Shown: positions 52,561 through 63,871 of the stretch, one piece after another
Layout of the letters: each line of letters opens with the position of its first letter
How positions within the stretch are numbered: position 1 is the first letter of the stretch
DNA from: Chlorophyllum brunneum
Lineage: Eukaryota > Basidiomycota > Agaricomycetes > Agaricales > Agaricaceae
Direction: 5' to 3'
Length of the DNA stretch: 64,000 nucleotides
NCBI GenBank assembly: GCA_963576785.1
Contig: OY756151.1
Coordinates: 1,674,001-1,738,000, forward strand
The notes under the pieces: model-generated
Databases searched by the model: none
Seen by the model: only the letters and a program-made list of their open reading frames with translations
Told to the model about the DNA's origin: nothing
Made by a program: the position numbers and the translations under genes

Positions 52561-54035
52561 TGGAACAAACACGAAGCTTTCCAAGCTTCTATGACAAAAA
52601 AGAGATACACTTGTTCATGCTTATAGGTTCAGGTCATGAATCAAATTACGTACACCTGTAAATATATGTTAAAAGAATCAAAGTTCACATGCCTGTAGAA
52701 ACATGCTGGGGAGCTTGCTGAGGTTTGTGTGTGGTTGCCTTTGGCCATTATAGAGCTTCACATTATGTACCAGTACAATTCTTCCCATTTTCAGGAAGGC
52801 TGAGAGATTGTCTAGGTGTTTGTTGTTGTCAGGAGGAAGGAAGTGGCAACAAGGTGGTTATTGGGTTATGGTCACAAGCTGTAATGTGGTTGTCAGTGGC
52901 TGATTTGAGTTATGCCATAGCATGGGATCAACCTGCAGAACAAACGACTATACATTGCTTGGTTTTTCACCAACTTAACAACTTTTACTCAGTTCCAGAA
53001 AGTACTTGTGGTTGATATTTCTAGATAACTGTTTTGTGAAACCATTTCATGGCTTGGAGGTGATATTGTCCATTGTATTATCTCATTTGTGTCAAATACT
53101 AGATGGTACCTCTGTGCTAATCAACACCTTGGAACAGCAAAATACACCACTCAAACCAAATAGTTAGATACCTTTCCTATGTCGAAGGTGGCTGGCTGGT
53201 GAATACATCATTTGATTGACACTGACTCAACTTGTAGTTATGAGAAAACCTCACAGGTTGGTATCAAAACCAACATTCCACAGATAGTATTGCTGAGTTG
53301 GGATGCTGATGGGCTGGTGTAATGAATCCTGATCATCCTACCATCTGCTCTTACATCTGATAGGAAGACTACTCCATAGTCTAACCTTGTCCGAAACATT
53401 GTCCAATAATGATGGTTTCAAAAATGTGCTAATCAATAAGGTTGTGGACGAGAATGATGACCTGTGTTCCAAGGAAGTCTTTTTGTCCATCTAATTAGGT
53501 CGACTCTGGGAGAAACAAATTAACAAAGATAGAAGCATGATTTTTAGATAGACAAGTGTGTATACACCTCAAAACCACAGTTCATCATTATGTTGTTTCT
53601 TGGATCAATGACCCCTCACAATGACTTGGGGCTATCAAAATTCATCAATGTTTGCGCTCAATTTGGGTATTGCTTCCAATGAAAGCATCTCGGATTAAAA
53701 CAATTGCACAACCTGAAGAACATCTGCTAACCAACACCAAACACACTAGTTGCCCAACCAGCAAAAATGGTGACATAGCCAATGAAGTCTTTGTCAGGAT
53801 CATAACCTTCCTGGCTGTTGATAATCAGATGAACCATATCATATCAGGTTCTGCTTATTCATATCCATCAGTGACTTTGAACCAGAACTGTTCTTGGAGA
53901 TTATCATGATATCTCCAATGACATAGTCTTTTCCAAAACCCTTCAGATATGATCTTACAGTTCACACTAGTAGTATAAAAGGACTATTCCTCAGTTTCTC
54001 TTAGAACACTTTTCCAGTCATATTTCATCACCAAT
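52561..54035. other. No gene recognised
   Basis: AT-rich, with short frames only. Plus 53,652-53,909 contains the segment related to 37,121-37,270 (NQMNHIISGSAY against DQTNNIISGPGY). Nothing else was identified. Confidence 0.4.
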
Positions 54036-54800
54036 ATGGTTATTGCTGTCAGAAGGTGTATACAGGGTATGCTACCCCCTGCAAAGATCTTCTTATATGT
54101 TATCTCTAAGGGACTTTTTGTGGATCAAAGTCATTAGCACATTGGACACAATCTTGATACTGTTATGTCCAAACCTCGAACCTATATCAGAGGTTACAAC
54201 AAGTTTCCAGAAGCAATACCACTTGTCCCACCACCATGATCCAACGATGTCATTATCAATTCTCTACTTCAACTAGCTTGGAAATACACACCATACTTAC
54301 ATATATGCGACACTAATGGACTCTACTTATGCACCATCAAGAACAACCTCTATGGCACCTGGAATAACAGTTGGAAAGCACGACCAACTACTGAAGAAAC
54401 TATGTAGTACATCCACCCCTACATGTATACTTGTGGTCCAGCACTCGAAGTGCTCATTCACCAACAAATTGCCGATGGAATCTATTGCATAGAAATGCAA
54501 CCTAAAGACTTATCACCAGACAACAAACCTGCTGTACCCAGTAGCAACAGTGACGACTCTCCCTATCTGTTATTGTGATCTACTCAAGCCTTTGTCGAGT
54601 TACCCGAGTCCTATCTCTCCAAAGAACCAATCACATCTACATCATCCCTATTATCCAACTCTAATCATCCTATGGATGCAGTTCTTCCATCAACACCATC
54701 ATCATCATCACCTTCTACCACCTCGTCCTACATGTCTTGTGACTGTAGCTGTTCCAATGAATCGTCATCATTGTCATCTGAGATCTCTGAGGATGAGTAA
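54036..54800 (+). pseudogene. Unidentified 254-codon pseudogene with four C-to-T-type stops
   Basis: A single frame runs from ATG 54,036 to TAA 54,800 without frameshift but with stops at 54,135 (TAG), 54,237 (TGA), 54,405 (TAG) and 54,576 (TGA). Each could come from CAG or CGA. The frame shows KPRTYIRGYNKFPEAIPLVP and WKYTPYLHICDTNGLYLC, then a long Ser/Thr/Asp-rich C-terminus ending SEISEDE. I do not recognise it. The clean frame between the stops is the reason to call it a former gene. Confidence 0.55.
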
Positions 54801-55376
54801 GCACCCATCTATTTCACCATTATCAGTTTCACTTCGCTCTATGTTTAGCTATTTCATCTTTATCAGTTTCACATTTATCTTTAGTAGTGTTTTATCCTGA
54901 GTTTCATATCTATCAGTTTCACAATGTGAAACATGTTTCAGTCTCATTATCTATACTCCGTAGTATTTATAGAAAAGAAGTAATTAGTATAAATAGCCGA
55001 CTGTATTAGAAAGTCAAAGCTTAAGCTTTGATCTTCTACAGGGATAGCCTTCTTGATTGCCCAAGAAAAGTTTCCATTGGCAGTTGCTGTCAATCAATAG
55101 AAGATTGCTTAATTGCTTATTCTCTACTCGTCCTCATCACTCAGAGCCACGAGATAAATGGGATTCCCATTTCTTGGTTGAGTAACAACAGTTTGATAAC
55201 ATTTGCTTATCCAGTTACTTGGCTGAGATAGGTATTAAGGCCATACCCTAGAGGTCATATCCTCTTCGATTGCCCATAGTAGCCAAATCTATAACAGATA
55301 CCCCTAGGGCTGGTTAGTGACCTGGACATAACTGCTCAACCACTGGAATCACTCATGCAGTCTTGAATAGCTCTTT
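54801..55376. other. No gene recognised
   Basis: Intergenic. A repeated ATCAGTTTCA motif (54,826, 54,860, 54,912) is the only pattern seen. Confidence 0.4.
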
Positions 55377-56542
55377 GGTGCCATTTTGGACATTCTACTC
55401 TTTGGGATCTTGACAGCACAAGTTTGTGAGTGTACCATATACTTGCCCTCTTTACAGTCAAAATAATCTTTTGCAATATTCAGCCATTTATTATATTGCC
55501 TTCCCAAAAGATAGGATCCTTCTCAAATCTGCTGTTAGCTGGGTCTATCTTGTTGGAGTGGCTTAAACAAGTCTAGCTCTAGTGGATCTAGAGCCCTTCA
55601 TAATTCTTCAATTTGGGGTCCTGTGCTCTGGGAATAATTCAATTCTACCTGACCATCTCTGGCTTTCTATAGCTGCATCAAGTACTACTAGTAGGAAATA
55701 ATCTGAATATGAATTGAACATCTGACCAACTTCTTGATCATCAGTGGCAGCTACAGTTCAATGGTTGTATGCATATAGGATATATATCATTTCCCAGAGA
55801 AAATGTATTGTGGTTTTGATTGTATGTGTGAGTCATCATCTCAAAGTTTTCAAATTCATGGCTGATATTGTAACAGCTTTCATTGGGACAGCTTGGGAGT
55901 GGTATTTTTGGTTGTGTTTGCTTTAGTAGTACATTTTATGGGTCACTAACATACTACAACCCAAATTCAATTACAATGTCTTGCCAAAGAGGATTCAAAA
56001 TAGTATATATGTAAAAACTCTCTCTGGGTTTTCTCATATATTGCCAAAGATATGGGGACCATTCAATGTAGCCTGTGATCTCACCATTGCTACTTGCATG
56101 ACTGCCTTTGTCAGTTTTCTTTTACTATTACTGTCACATTCCTTCTCACCTACAGTTGCAGCTCTTGAGACAGCACAAGAGAACAATGAAGCAATTCATA
56201 CAATTGCATATTGTTCAGCTGGTCATTGAAACAGGAGTAGCAACAGGTAAGACTCCAGCTCATGATTTCAGGACTCTAATTGGTGTGGTCATCCCAGGTT
56301 TTGCTATACTCTGCTATACAGTGCTTTACATGCCTGAGACTGAAGTCACAATCTATCTCTTGCCAGGCCTTGCAATGAGCAAAATATATAGCAACTCAAT
56401 GCTTATATTACTCAATAATCAGGGCATCATCATGGATGGAAGCCATGCTGTAGAAACTTTTGAAGTTGCTGAGATTTCATTAGGAGCTCTTGGGGATGAT
56501 ACTGGTGACAGGGACATGACTACCTCAGACAGGACTTGCTGA
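55377..56542 (+). pseudogene. DUF6534-type multi-pass membrane protein relic, copy 2
   Basis: Pieces in order are GAILDILLFGILTAQ, an intron-like stretch ending TTCAG, and YYIAFPKDRILLKSAVSW with GVA-stop-T (CAA to TAA). Then come WLYAYRIYIISQRK, IWGPFNVACDLTIATCMTAF and VIETGVAT, a 51-nt intron (56,247-56,297, GTAAGA...CTAAT...CCCAG), and GFAILCYTVLYMP...LAMSKIYSNSMLILLNNQ. This is the transmembrane-helix order of the basidiomycete DUF6534 family. Several frame breaks and stops in the middle make a working protein unlikely. The last exon is duplicated at 42,165-42,480. Confidence 0.65.
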
Positions 56543-56929
56543 GGTGCCGGGCTCCAGCACATTTTCCTGTATGCCATGAAGCAGACAATTTGATGTACGG
56601 TGCTTTCAATCCCATTCCTGACATCAGAGTGTGGCTAATTTTCACATTCTGTACATGATACGTTATTTTGACTATATGCTATTCATTTTCGCGCCACTGG
56701 GCCATATATAACCCAGTGGCATCAAATATATGTTGTATGTATTCAGTGGGATGTATAACCGTACCACGGTGCTTTGGATATCATGATAAGTGGTGAAGGA
56801 GTGCGGCTGCCCCCAAATACGCTCCTATAGGGCGTCAGTCCCACTTGATTTGATCCGAATAATCGGGTACCTCTTCAATTAGGTCACCATAAAAATACAC
56901 TCACCCTCTCATACCAGACGGCACCACGT

Positions 56930-57609
56930 CCTTCTGCCATTCCTACTAGTACATACACCCAATACTAATCTCCAATATACGCCCTTGTTTATATCCTCTT
57001 CCTCCCAATCCATCCTAGCCAGCCCACCTCCGTCCCCACGCGTGCCGCAAGAAAGATGCGTCCAAATTCACCCAGGATATGACGACTTGCAATGCCTCGA
57101 AATCCGGGGAAGTGTTTATAACGATGGTACACCCGTTGACATGTTCATACTCTCAGCACTTCTTCGCCAGCACAGCATGTTTGCTGATGATGAGTTTGAT
57201 GCGAAGACGAGTGTAATGGAACCCCAACGCAAAACTGGGTCATAGAACCTGGAACGACGAAAGTGAAGTGGCTGAAAATAAAATTTGTTTAGATGCTGGT
57301 GGTAGACGTACGTACATGCGGATTTTTTTCAAGTGTTGTGCTGAAGAGGTTGGATAGACCCGCACAATGGGACGAAGCTGAAGATCTGGACTTGTTATAC
57401 AAGCTTACCAGCGCAGACATGGTACTACACCGATGATAAGAGGATTGCTTTGACAGATCCCGGTATGTGATGTCGTTGTGGTTGTTGAGTTATATGCACT
57501 AATATTTGTGAAAAGGGATGCGTTTGGACTCGACGGAGGGTAGTGTCGCAGGGGTTCGGAAGTGCACGAATGGGAGTACAAATCAGATTTGTCTGTTCGG
57601 GTACTAGTT
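56930..57609 (+). pseudogene. Beta-trefoil (ricin-B-fold) lectin relic, copy 2
   Basis: Fragments in the expected order are CVQIHPGYDDLQCLEIRG with DGTPV, VIEPGTTKVK, CLDAGG, KLKIWTCYTSLPAQTWYYTD and a donor-like GTATGTGATG after ALTD, then CTNGSTNQICLF to a stop at 57,609. This is the repeat pattern of fungal carbohydrate-binding beta-trefoil domains (CLDV...QxW). Frame changes and a stop between the first and second repeats indicate decay. Only a lectin fold is implied; there is no enzymatic chain. Confidence 0.58.
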
Positions 57610-58059
57610 ATAATTTTTCATTTGTAGACCATTGAACGCATGTATTCGCCACCCACGTCTTCTGGGAATGTTTACTTTATTGAAAGGGTTAGTGTTCTCT
57701 TTAATCGGGGATCGGAGAGAGGGAAACGTCCGAACAGCGTCATCATCGCTGAGGCTATGAAGCTCGGACCACAGCACGTTCTAGATGGTGCACATAATGG
57801 TCGACTGTCACGACATGAAATGACCTGAACTCAACCCTTGTCTCTCTATCTGGTACCAAGGTGGTTCTACGAGAGCTTTAGTTGAGAGCCACAGTGATTG
57901 GTTACGCCAGAGCTAGAATCCATAACTAACTGTAACCGCAACTGGTCATTGCCTCAAAAAGCGTACCAACTTCATTATAGATCCAGGATTACAGTATTAA
58001 TTGCTAATGAAGTATAGTCTATGAACAAAGATGAGCGGTGTGTTGTCCCCTTACAAGGC
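57610..58059. repeat. Duplicated block a, copy 2
   Basis: 57,822-57,903 and 58,015-58,090 parallel 41,988-42,165, with about 110 bases extra between them here. It lies downstream (minus strand) of the TypA/BipA-like relic. Confidence 0.5.
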
Positions 58060-58302
58060 AGCGACAATATTTTCGCTTGCGCTCCCCGACTTTTGGCTCC
58101 ATGCATCCTTTTCGCAGGATCAAGAATAACCCTTCTCAACCGAACACTGCTCGGTGTCATCTCCACCATCTCATCATCACCAATATATGTAACTCAGCGC
58201 CTCTTCTGGGGTCATGACACGAGGATATCCAAGTACGATTTTTTCGTCAGCGCCAGCTGCACGGATGTTGATTAGTTGTTTCTTGAGACAGGGGTTTAGA
58301 TA
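58060..58302 (-). pseudogene. TypA/BipA-type GTPase C-terminal fragment
   Basis: The minus strand reads LNPCLKKQLINIRAAGADEK, then VMTPEEALSYI, a one-base frameshift, and GDDEMVEMTPSSVRLRRVIL followed by DPAKRM. This closely follows the C-terminal domain of TypA/BipA translational GTPases (NMRASG..E....MTLEQALEFI.DDELVEVTP.SIR.RK). The GTPase and other domains are not found upstream, so it is an isolated broken fragment. Confidence 0.65.
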
Positions 58303-60210
58303 GTGTTCTCATTGGCCATCTAATCGACGACCGACAAGAAGAAACTCCCGGATTCAAAGAACCTCCTCCCCATTCCATACCCTTCGTTTCGCCTTTTAGA
58401 AACATCGTATACCATGGTGAGGAAGCTGTGTTGTAGGGGATATCAAAAGTTGGTTTAAATAATCTGTGATGACGACTGGGAGGGCGATGCTTTCACGATA
58501 ATCTCGGCGGCAAATGATCCAAGTTCGAGTAGTAGGGCACAAAATCAGTGAAGGGAGAGATGTACATATTCGTCATTTAGCTGCTTCATGAGCTCTCCTA
58601 TAGTTCGACGAGCTAACTCGACGACTTTGATACCGTCCACGAGTCTTCTCAGGACCTTTCAAGGGGAACCGAACTGGTCACTAGAGTAGACCAGTTCAGG
58701 AAACATTTTGAACTATACGAGTTTGCTACATACGATTCTTGGGATTCTCGAACTGGGTTTCGTGTTGCCGTATGTGAAACCGGAAGAGGGATACATACCT
58801 TGTGGTATGACTTCAGGGCGTTCCACGCTCGTCATTGAGGTTGAAGCGCGTGCGTGTCTAGGGTGAGATGAGGGGCGGGATGCGAGCGAGTGGCAGATCA
58901 TGCAGAGCAAATTTGACGCCTAATGACGCGTCGCTGAGTGCGCCTGGCTCGAGTGTGGAACGAGGCTTGCAGAAGTTGGTTGTGTCGAGGGGAAGCGAAG
59001 AATCCTGGTGCGTTTCGGCTGCAGCAGTAAGCGTCTGTATTTTAGATCGAGCGTGTGGGTGCATAACGGGATGATTATGTCGAGGGTTCATTTTGAAGAA
59101 GAAATTCGGTGTCGTGAGACCAGTCAATTATTCCTTTCCAAAGTTGTGTCGAAATGCTGCTGCGCGACCACAGACGGCTCCAAGGGTTCTGTGTTTCCCG
59201 GTGTCCACCAGGTGTTCCGTAATTCTGGCCTTGTCAACAGAGCCATTTCAACCCGCGCCTCTCCGGCCTCACTCCCATACCCAAATGGACACGGCTGTCC
59301 TGTTGGACAACCGGTACGTCCCGCTTAGCTTGTTCGTACTTGCACATGTTTGTGAGGAAAAGTGGTAGGTGAGCTGCACCTGGTATACTCGGCGTCCTAG
59401 TGACAGCTCGTAAGCACAATACGCGAGGGCCAGGTGAGTGGTGTGGATACGTGGTGGGACATACACTGTTCTCGTACGTCCCTTTCCTGAATTGCTACAT
59501 AATATTTTGATACGAATGACACATTGCTGAATTTATGGATGAACCGCAGTGATAGATTCCGAAAAATTCTACGATGCAGGATGGCGATGTTGGCGTCTAC
59601 GGTGTTCAGTGGGCGGTCATGGTTATTGTGCCTTCCTCTCCTCCCTTGATCACCCCCCTACTCTGGTTCTCGTCCTCATCCTCATCCTCATCCCCTTCCT
59701 CACCGGCCGCTATATCGCACTCGCCCTATCCTCGTCTACCAACTCATTACCCACCAAAAAAAATCCCTCCACAACCCACCGGAACCGAAACCCTGACCAG
59801 CCACCTCATAACCTCAGCTTGGCCAGCACCTCCGTCAACATTCGCGGTTCTCTATCACCGCAACCGGAGGCTTTCGTTGTAGAGTTAGGGTGAGTGGTCC
59901 GGTGCTGGAAGAGATTGGAGATCAGACATGGATGTTCATATAGTTGTTTTGCAGTAATGTTGATTGATGAAGTTCAAGACGCTGTTGGAATTGCGAAAAT
60001 GGTTAGAAATTCATTGATGTGGTGTCCTCGCCTTGAAACGATTCTCCTCAGATCCTTGCCCAGGATTTATAATGACGAAACCACCATTCACTCCAAATAT
60101 ATCCATCCCTTGGCGAATCAGGTGAAGGAGCATCGAAGAGGTAGGAGGTGAAAGGATAGAAGACCCCGAGGTTGAGTTAAGTTACTTGCCCGGTTGGAGA
60201 GTGATTAATA
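58303..60210. repeat. Duplicated blocks d/e, copy 2, CpG-rich version
   Basis: 58,900-59,390 and 59,390-60,210 are the paralogues of 43,390-44,094 and 50,546-52,560. CpG is retained here at many places where copy 1 has TG or CA. CTC/ATC-rich simple sequence lies at 59,660-59,700. Short frames at 59,093-59,368 and 59,549-59,893 have counterparts in copy 1 but no recognised family. Confidence 0.5.
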
Positions 60211-60790
60211 CACGCAGAACGGAATCATTCATGTATCTGGTCAAGCTTACAATACTGTATCGCCTAGACAACTGCACTCGTGAGGTGGGTAGAAACCGAA
60301 ACGCACAGCACAATTGCAACAAGTCCACGCCGCGGAATAGTGTCGTAAGCTGCTAGCCCCTTGGTTATGTCAAATTTTAGACAATTTGTTCACTAAACTA
60401 TGTAACGAAGGTAAAGCGGATGGTATCCTGCCTTGCATGCATCTGGTACAATGTCTACGTGATCAGCATGAATTCTGGCGGAAGAGACATGGTAAAAGCG
60501 GGAAAATGTAGAGTATAACGTCGAGCCGAGGTCTAGCTTAGATTATAAGAAATATATTGTGCCCGTCATCAAGGCAGAGTTGGGCTTGGCATGCACGCTA
60601 AAGGCAGCCATTAGATTATGAGCAAGGGACATCTGGTCATCATCGCTTAACATCGCTTAGTGACGGACACCAAATTTTTGACTGTCCGTTTTGGGAATCC
60701 GTTTCGGGAACGAGTTCTGATCCAGTTCCGATCCACAGGATTTTAGAATTGAGTATCCCTATATGTTGCAGGAAATCATTTGTTCATCTG
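60211..60790. other. No gene recognised
   Basis: Intergenic; no open frame of interest or repeat was identified. Confidence 0.4.
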
Positions 60791-61310
60791 ATTGGGTGAT
60801 TCGGAGTCATTAGAATTCATTAATGTTAGTTTGCAATCTGTTCCTGGTGCCTTGGAGGCCTACAGGGCATTTTCTGTTGGCTATGTTACGGTACGAGATG
60901 TATCAGCTACATTTGTAATTTACCATATCCTCGTTGCGAATGAGAAGGCCTGGTGGAAGGATTTCCCAGCCGGTGTACTGAAACAATAATGTAGGATTGT
61001 CTTTGCCCATTTTGGAAGCCCAATAGCATTAGTGGGAGACATGCTAGCACACGCAATGAAAGTCGTCTCTCCTAAACGGCTTCAGCGCACCAGTGGAATG
61101 TCCACTTCTCAACAAAGTCACTCCCCATCACTTACCGCGGACTCGGGGCTGCCGAACGAGCTTTAGTCCGATTTCACCGCGGTATATTCGAGGTTTACTT
61201 AAGGATATATTCCAGCTGTTTGTGGCTGTTGCACCCAAATACTTTCTAACGCCCTTCACAAGGTAGCAAAAGCGTAATGAATTGATAACTTGCGATCGAT
61301 TGTTGATCCT
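60791..61310 (+). pseudogene. Terpene synthase 3' exon fragment and downstream flank, tandem duplicate
   Basis: 60,830-60,940 (SLQSVPGALEAYRAFSVGYV then ATFVIYH) corresponds to the last exon of the gene below (LQSVPDAWMIYRAFTVGYV then LDQLHL). 61,080-61,310 corresponds to 63,140-63,315 downstream of that gene. It is therefore the remnant of a second synthase locus that lost its 5' exons, including the metal-binding motifs. Confidence 0.68.
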
Positions 61311-61640
61311 ACTGTAGCGTTAAGCAAATTTTGGGCTCTTAGTGCTCAGTTTCAACCTCATTCGATGGTCGCGGTGCGAGAAGGGCAAAAGGCTTGCACA
61401 GGTGACCGAACAAGCAGAAATCCACACCAACGCTGGTGAAGAAGCATCATTTCCGACCTCCGCAGCCGAGATTCTGCCGTATAAAAGAGGTTGTAAGAGG
61501 CCTTCCCTCGAGTCTTCAAACTTCCATCATCGACCGCGTCGTATACTTACAATGTCTTCCGGAACTGTAGGAAAATCACTGCTTTCCATAATGTGGCAGG
61601 GAATATCTAACCTTATACCCAGGAAACGCCATCCAGTGTC

Positions 61641-62640
61641 ATGCCTTCTTCGATGAAATCACAAATTGCGGAAGTCTTGTCAGGTTTATTGAAAGACTGC
61701 GATATCATGTACCCCCATGATATCCAACTCGACAATTCTTTCCGTGACACCTGCTATGCGGACGCTATCAAACGTGGCGTCGACGTGAAGCTCCTCGCAA
61801 AATATCTTGATGTTGGTATTGCTGTTGCTGATACATCGTATCGACACTTGGACAACCGCTCCACCCGAATCTTTATCGCCTTGTGGACGGCGCTCCTCAC
61901 GCATATCGACGATGCGTATGAGGTCTATTCCGACGGTTTGAACGACTTTTTCAAACATTTTTCCAATCGGGAACCCCAGCGCTACGAGGTTCTCGACCAA
62001 ATCGTGACGATCCTACGTGAAGCACCTTTGCACTGGGGAGTCGTTTCGTCCAATTTGATCATGACTACGGGGATCGACTATCTTACCTCGACACTTATCG
62101 ACAGTGCAATCAAGGGAATGGAGGTGAGTCGTAGCTAGCTAGTCAAAGGGTTCAGATGATCCTGATTTCGCCCTGGAGATTCGATCACCCGGATTTCCTC
62201 AGTTTACTAGGCGCATGACTGGGCTTTCCAGAGCTTATTGCATTATGGTGTTCCCCCCACATCTAGAATTGAAGACCTGGATTCAGGTTGCGCCTGACTT
62301 GATGTACTACATAGAACATGCCAAGTGAGTGAAAGAAGCTGCTTTGACCTTCTTGTACCGTGAATGATTTTTTGTCTCTAGTGACTTGCTTTCGTTTTTC
62401 AAGGAAGAACTCGCTGGCGAGACTCTTAACTACATTTCTATGAGTGCTAATTCCAATGGAACCACCAAGATCGAGGCACTCCAAAAACTTGCTCATAAGA
62501 CTGCCGAGTGCTATCACCGTGGATCTCTGGTTTTGCAGTCTGTTCCTGATGCCTGGATGATTTACAGGGCTTTCACTGTTGGATATGTTGCCTTTCATGT
62601 TCTATCAGTACGGTACAAGCTGGATCAGCTACATTTGTAA
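61641..62640 (+). CDS. Trichodiene-synthase-like terpene synthase (three exons, about 295 aa)
   Basis: Proposed exons are 61,641-62,123, 62,179-62,324 and 62,382-62,640. Introns are GTGAGT...TGGAG (55 nt) and GTGAGT...CTCTAG (57 nt). The spliced frame is open. It shows the Asp-rich motif DDAYE at residues 90-94 and the NSE triad NDLLSFFKE at 210-218, both needed to bind Mg-diphosphate in class I terpene cyclases. The sequence around YRHLDNRSTRIFIALWTALL and YIEHANDLLSFF fits the TRI5-like basidiomycete clade. It should cyclise farnesyl diphosphate or a related substrate; the product cannot be predicted. Start chosen at MPSS because family proteins begin shortly before this helix. Confidence 0.82.
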
Positions 62641-63354
62641 TTTTCCATACCACCTTGCACTCGATTAAAACAAACCTGATGGTTCACAAATTAACATAAA
62701 TATGAAATGTCCTTCCAAACCTACTTCGCGACGGCCCCTCTTGGTTATTTTTCTGGGCCTCCCGGGCCGGAGGCGCGCAGCGCGCAGAGGTCTCTAAGGG
62801 AACTGACAGGAATCCAGGGCAAGGAATAACCTGCTGTGTCTCCATGGGGGTTATTCGACTTCGATTTCGAGGAGGTACAAGTTATTAATTGGGGTGACCC
62901 ATCTTTAGTAGGTGTCAAGCACTAGATCTGTTTGAGCTTTTGATGCCGTGACTCAATCTCGAAGAAACAAGGTTGTCTGCGGCATTCTGCCCCAAAATGA
63001 CAATCCAGGCAAAGATGAATGTCAGCGGTTACACAAATGTACTGAATGCTACTGATACTATATGAGTACTGTGTCTGCTTTCATGGAAGCCCTGGTAGAA
63101 TTAGGCGTGGTGAAACATGCCTAGTACCTGCAATGACCCTGTCTCCAACAGCTTCAACACACTGGTGAAATGTATGCATCCTCTCATACACTTGCCTGGA
63201 GACTGCCGAACAAGCTTCTACCCGATTCAAGCGCTTTATGGTTTGATAAAAACATTTCAGCTGTTTTGGTGGCTGTTGCATTTACATGGTTTTACCAGAA
63301 TTCAAGACCGACTGCTGATCTCGCTATGACGTATAGGCAGTCCTGAAGCCTAAC
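62641..63354. other. 3' flank of the terpene synthase
   Basis: No gene seen. 62,766-62,795 is a GC-rich self-complementary patch (CCGGAGGCGCGCAGCGCGC). From 63,140 the sequence resembles the flank of the upstream synthase fragment. A CTAAC and TTTCAG pair at 63,350-63,365 looks like the end of an intron of the next gene. Confidence 0.45.
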
Positions 63355-63871
63355 TTGAATTTCAGGTTCACTGATGGAACGGTTCCAAAAGCGAGTAAGA
63401 ACACTTACGGTACGTATGACCCTTACAGCGAGTGCGTGGTTTCGGGCATCGAAGTTTACGCGAACACTGCCGACGTATGCACACCAACTGAGGCAACAGC
63501 ACTTGATGTTACAATGCCCGATATTGCTGTTCCCTTACCTATCCCGGCGCCTTCCACGTCAACCACGACAGAAGGGACTGCACCTCTTACGTCCACTCCG
63601 TCGTCGAATTCCTATTATATCGGGTGGAAAAAGATAATGCAATTACAATCCATGCCAAATCCGTTACGACTTGCAGGTACGGCCCCATCTCGCCAACCGA
63701 AAATGTTCTCTGACTAACACTTGAACAGGCACGCTCGAGTTCCTAGTCAGCAACGGAACAGGTGCCAAGATTTCGCTGAATGGATGGAGAGAGGAATATG
63801 TAGTCTGGGCCGTCCCTGCGGAAGCGAATGGCAGCTCTGAGGCTTTTTATCTGGCCCAAGGTACCTGAGTA
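63355..63871 (+). CDS. Unidentified gene, internal exons (partial)
   Basis: An intron 3' end (CTAAC...TTTCAG, ending 63,365) is followed by an open frame with GTVPKASKNTYGTYDPYSE and a Pro/Thr/Ser-rich section. A 52-nt intron follows (63,677-63,728, GTACGG...CTAAC...ACAG). The next exon reads GTLEFLVSNGTGAKISLNGW and is open to TGA 63,871, or to a further donor GTACCT or GTAAGT beyond it. Two good branch/acceptor pairs support a real gene. I do not recognise the product, and it may extend past the window. Confidence 0.5.

Noticed and set aside
59549..59893. Leu/Val/Ser-rich frame as a membrane protein
   Set aside because: It is mostly produced by CTC/ATC simple repeats, and its counterpart at 50,755-51,057 does not keep the same residues.
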